DNA of 6,210 nt from Alphaproteobacteria bacterium. Its GTDB lineage: Bacteria > Pseudomonadota > Alphaproteobacteria > ATCC43930 > CGMCC-115725. Below are positions 3,785 through 6,210 of the stretch, piece after piece. Location: assembly GCA_017353855.1 (NCBI GenBank), contig JAFMSA010000270.1, forward strand, positions 1 through 6,210, written 5' to 3'. The position numbers and the translations under genes were made by a program. Under the pieces are notes generated by a model. That model was given only the letters and a program-made list of their open reading frames with translations, searched no databases and was not told the origin of the DNA. How positions within the stretch are numbered: position 1 is the stretch's first letter; every line of letters begins with the position of its first letter.

Positions 3785-6210
3785 ATGCTCGCCCTCGGCT
3801 CTCTTGCCTTCGTGTCGCCGTGGCTGCTCGCCGCCCTGGCGGGCCTGCCGATCATCTGGTGGCTGCTACGGGTCACGCCGCCGTCCCCGCGCCGCATTGC
3901 ATTCCCGGCGATCCGGCTGCTGCAGGGGCTGGTGCCCCGCGAAGAGACGCCCGCCAGGACCCCGCTATGGCTGATCCTGCTGCGCATCGCGCTAGCCGCT
4001 TTGGTGATTCTGGGTATCGCACATCCTCTGCTCAATCCGCAGACACGCTTTGCGTCCTCCGGTCCGATCATCCTTGCCGTCGATGACGGTTGGGCGGCGG
4101 CGCGCGACTGGCCGACCCGGCAAGCGACGCTCGATGAGCTGTTGGCCGAGGCCGATCGCGAGGACCGGCAAGTGATCCTTCTCACTACCGCTCCGAGCGC
4201 CGGGGGCGCGTCCCCCGCACCGCTCGCGCCGATCCGGGCGGCGGATGCGCGTGCAGCAATCGATGCGTTGCAGCCAAAGCCGTGGCCGGTCGACCGGCAG
4301 GCGGCCTTGGCGCGCCTCCAGGCGCTGAGTTTACCGGGCGACAGGACTGCCGTGTGGCTCAGCGACGGGATCGCTGATGGCGGCGGCGACAAGAAGCTCG
4401 CCGGTTACCTCACCGAGCACGGGAGGTTGCGCTACCTCACCGCTCAATCGGCCGAGGCACCGCTGCTGCTTACCGCCGGTGACGCGAAGGCGCAGGATCT
4501 TACCGTGACGCTGCATTCCATACCTGCACCCGCGCCCCGGCTCTATCACGTGCGCGCAAGCGGAGAGGATGGCCGCCTTCTTGCACGCCAGCCGGTAGCG
4601 ATCGCGCCGGGATCGACAACCGCGGAGGCACGCCTGGCGATGCCGAGCGAGCTAAGAAACCGCATCGCCCGCATCGAGATCGAGGGCGATCAATCGGCCG
4701 GGTCGGTGCTCCTGGTCGACGAGCGGTGGCGGCGCCGTCCGGTCGGCATCGTTGCCGCGTCGGGTACCAGGGGTCAGCCTTTACTGGGAGAAAACTACTA
4801 CATCGAGCGGGCACTCAGCCCCTTCAGCGAAATTCGGCGGGGCAGCGCGTCGGATCTCCTCAAGCGCGAGCTCGCCGTTCTGATCTTCGCCGACACCGGG
4901 CCGGATTCGCCGGCGGAGGAAGCAGCAATCGGCAAATGGATCGAGGCTGGCGGGCTGCTCCTTCGTTTCGCCGGTCCGCGCCTCGCCGAGCAAGGGGATC
5001 ATCTGCTGCCTGTGCGGCTGCGCCATGGCGGCGGGCGTACGATCGGCGGCGCGTTATCCTGGGAGCAGCCGGCGAAGCTCGCTCCGTTCCCGCCGGACAG
5101 CCCGTTCGCCGGTCTCACGGTCCCGGACGATGTGACGGTATCGCGCCAGGTACTGGCTGAGCCGGATCTCGACCTTGCGAGCAAGACCTGGGCACGCCTC
5201 GTCGACGGCACGCCGCTCGTCACTGCCGAGAAGCGAGGCCGCGGTTGGATCGTTCTCGTTCACACGACGGCCAATGCGGAATGGTCCAACCTCGCCCTGT
5301 CGGGTCTTTTCGTGCAAATGCTGCGGCGAATCGAGACGATGAGCGAGGGGGTCACCGAGGCGGGCGAAGGCGCCCTGGCGCCGGTCGAGACGCTTGACGG
5401 GTTTGGCCGGCTGCAGCGCCCTCCGCCCGCGGCACGACCTATACCGGCGAAAGAGATGGCCAGCGCAACTGTCTCGCCGCAGCATCCCCCCGGATTCTAC
5501 GGCACGCCCGACGCGCGGCGCGCGCTTAACCTTTCGAGCGGTATTCCGGAGTTGCGGCCGATCGAGCATCTGCCGCGGGATACCGTGCGCGAGAACCTGT
5601 CGGTTGGTCGCGAGATCGATCTGCGCGCACCGCTTCTGACCGCGGCGTTTCTCCTGGCGCTCGCCGACCTGGTGATCGCCTATGCGCTGCGCGGTTTACT
5701 CCGCCGGCGCTCTGCACGGGTGGCTGCCCTGCTCCTGGTGATGCTCGGCATCTCGTCCGCCGCACATGCTGACGACGCCTTCGTCGTGCAGGCGACGTCG
5801 AATTTGCGCTTGGCTTATGTCCGTACCGGAGACGAACAAACCGATGCAGAGAGCCGTGCGGGTCTCGTCGGTCTTACCGCGACATTGAACCGGCGTACCG
5901 CCGTCGAAACCGCCGAGCCGCTCGCGGTCGACCTCGAGCGCGACGAGCTGATCTTTTTCCCGCTGCTCTATTGGCCCGTGGTCGACTCGCAAAAACCGCC
6001 CTCTCCAAAGGCGGTCGAGCGGATCAACCGCTATCTCGAGACCGGCGGGACGATCCTGTTCGACACCCGCGATGCCAACGACCCGGCACCGGGCCCGGCC
6101 GGCGGAGCGGCATCCTCGGCGCAGCGCCTGCGCCGTCTGGCCGCCGGCATCAAAATACCGCCCTTGGTGCCGATCCCGCCCGATCACGTGCTGACCAAGT
6201 CCTTCTATCT
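3785..6210 (+). CDS. BatA-type N-terminal / DUF4159 membrane protein (partial, 3' end missing)
   Basis: The frame is open from ATG 3785 to the window end, giving 808 complete codons. An in-frame TGA at 3779-3781 excludes an earlier start. The N-terminus is the BatA aerotolerance-regulator type: helix 1 (about 8-28, FVSPWLLAAL then PIIWWLL), motif RRIAFPAIRLLQGL (36-49), helix 2 (61-83). A VWA-like fold follows but its metal site is degenerate: VDDGW at 99-103 replaces Asp-x-Ser-x-Ser. Residues about 363-520 resemble a class I glutamine amidotransferase-like fold without a visible catalytic Cys. Helix 3 is at about 616-638, a second hydrophobic segment at 646-659, and DUF4159 begins near NLRLAYVRTGD (672-682). 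Both ends of the central region are membrane-anchored, so it is probably the envelope component served by MoxR and DUF58. Family members run a little over 900 residues. Role in metal or envelope protein maturation is inferred. Confidence 0.9.
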   Translation, partial: MLALGSLAFVSPWLLAALAGLPIIWWLLRVTPPSPRRIAFPAIRLLQGLVPREETPARTPLWLILLRIALAALVILGIAHPLLNPQTRFASSGPIILAVDDGWAAARDWPTRQATLDELLAEADREDRQVILLTTAPSAGGASPAPLAPIRAADARAAIDALQPKPWPVDRQAALARLQALSLPGDRTAVWLSDGIADGGGDKKLAGYLTEHGRLRYLTAQSAEAPLLLTAGDAKAQDLTVTLHSIPAPAPRLYHVRASGEDGRLLARQPVAIAPGSTTAEARLAMPSELRNRIARIEIEGDQSAGSVLLVDERWRRRPVGIVAASGTRGQPLLGENYYIERALSPFSEIRRGSASDLLKRELAVLIFADTGPDSPAEEAAIGKWIEAGGLLLRFAGPRLAEQGDHLLPVRLRHGGGRTIGGALSWEQPAKLAPFPPDSPFAGLTVPDDVTVSRQVLAEPDLDLASKTWARLVDGTPLVTAEKRGRGWIVLVHTTANAEWSNLALSGLFVQMLRRIETMSEGVTEAGEGALAPVETLDGFGRLQRPPPAARPIPAKEMASATVSPQHPPGFYGTPDARRALNLSSGIPELRPIEHLPRDTVRENLSVGREIDLRAPLLTAAFLLALADLVIAYALRGLLRRRSARVAALLLVMLGISSAAHADDAFVVQATSNLRLAYVRTGDEQTDAESRAGLVGLTATLNRRTAVETAEPLAVDLERDELIFFPLLYWPVVDSQKPPSPKAVERINRYLETGGTILFDTRDANDPAPGPAGGAASSAQRLRRLAAGIKIPPLVPIPPDHVLTKSFY

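Noticed and set aside
3616..4392. 258-codon minus-strand open frame covering the spacer and the start of the BatA/DUF4159 gene
   Set aside because: It is antisense to a clear membrane protein, with Arg/Ser/Ala-rich sequence; its C-terminal part is just the repeat element read backward.
5054..5569. 171-codon minus-strand open frame inside the BatA/DUF4159 gene
   Set aside because: It is antisense shadow in a gene that stays open for over 800 codons.

Overview
The window looks like ordinary chromosomal DNA of a GC-rich alphaproteobacterium, most likely a Rhodospirillales-type organism. I base this on visibly high GC, codons rich in third-position G/C, and the gene families present (DUF1285, DUF6111, and a MoxR / DUF58 / BatA-DUF4159 set). 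The taxonomic call rests on recalled gene neighbourhoods and was not searched.

Layout: two operons diverge from about 1630-1648. The minus-strand operon, in transcription order, is a DUF1285 protein (1629-1066), a Nudix CoA pyrophosphatase (1025-357), a small two-helix membrane protein of the DUF6111 type (349-68), and the first 23 codons of a probable CCA tRNA nucleotidyltransferase that runs off the left edge (71-1, sharing ATGA with DUF6111). The plus-strand operon is a MoxR-family AAA+ ATPase (1649-2656), a DUF58 protein with a von Willebrand A-like metal site (2653-3594, sharing TTGA with moxR), and a very large membrane protein with BatA-type N-terminus and DUF4159 C-terminus. That last gene starts at 3785 and is still open at 6210. 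It is the largest gene here, with 808 complete codons visible.

How the genes work together: MoxR ATPases are usually encoded next to DUF58/VWA proteins and BatA-like membrane proteins, and are thought to act as chaperones that remodel or load metal into envelope or redox proteins. The third protein would be the membrane anchor. The client is not identifiable from this window. The divergent genes are housekeeping: CoA or nucleotide clean-up and tRNA 3'-end maturation.

Most unusual parts: (1) a 190-bp spacer between DUF58 and the DUF4159 gene, in an otherwise tightly packed operon, holds a palindromic repeat-like element and is spanned by a 56-codon arginine-rich reading frame with a good Shine-Dalgarno; (2) an internal signal-peptide-like segment with an Ala-X-Ala motif lies just before the DUF4159 domain; (3) only 19 bp separate the two divergent start codons, and they carry a short dyad; (4) TTG starts are frequent. 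I see no CRISPR array, transposase, RNA gene or clear intrinsic terminator. I do not see evidence for a wholly new system; the novelty is in details of a known gene cluster.
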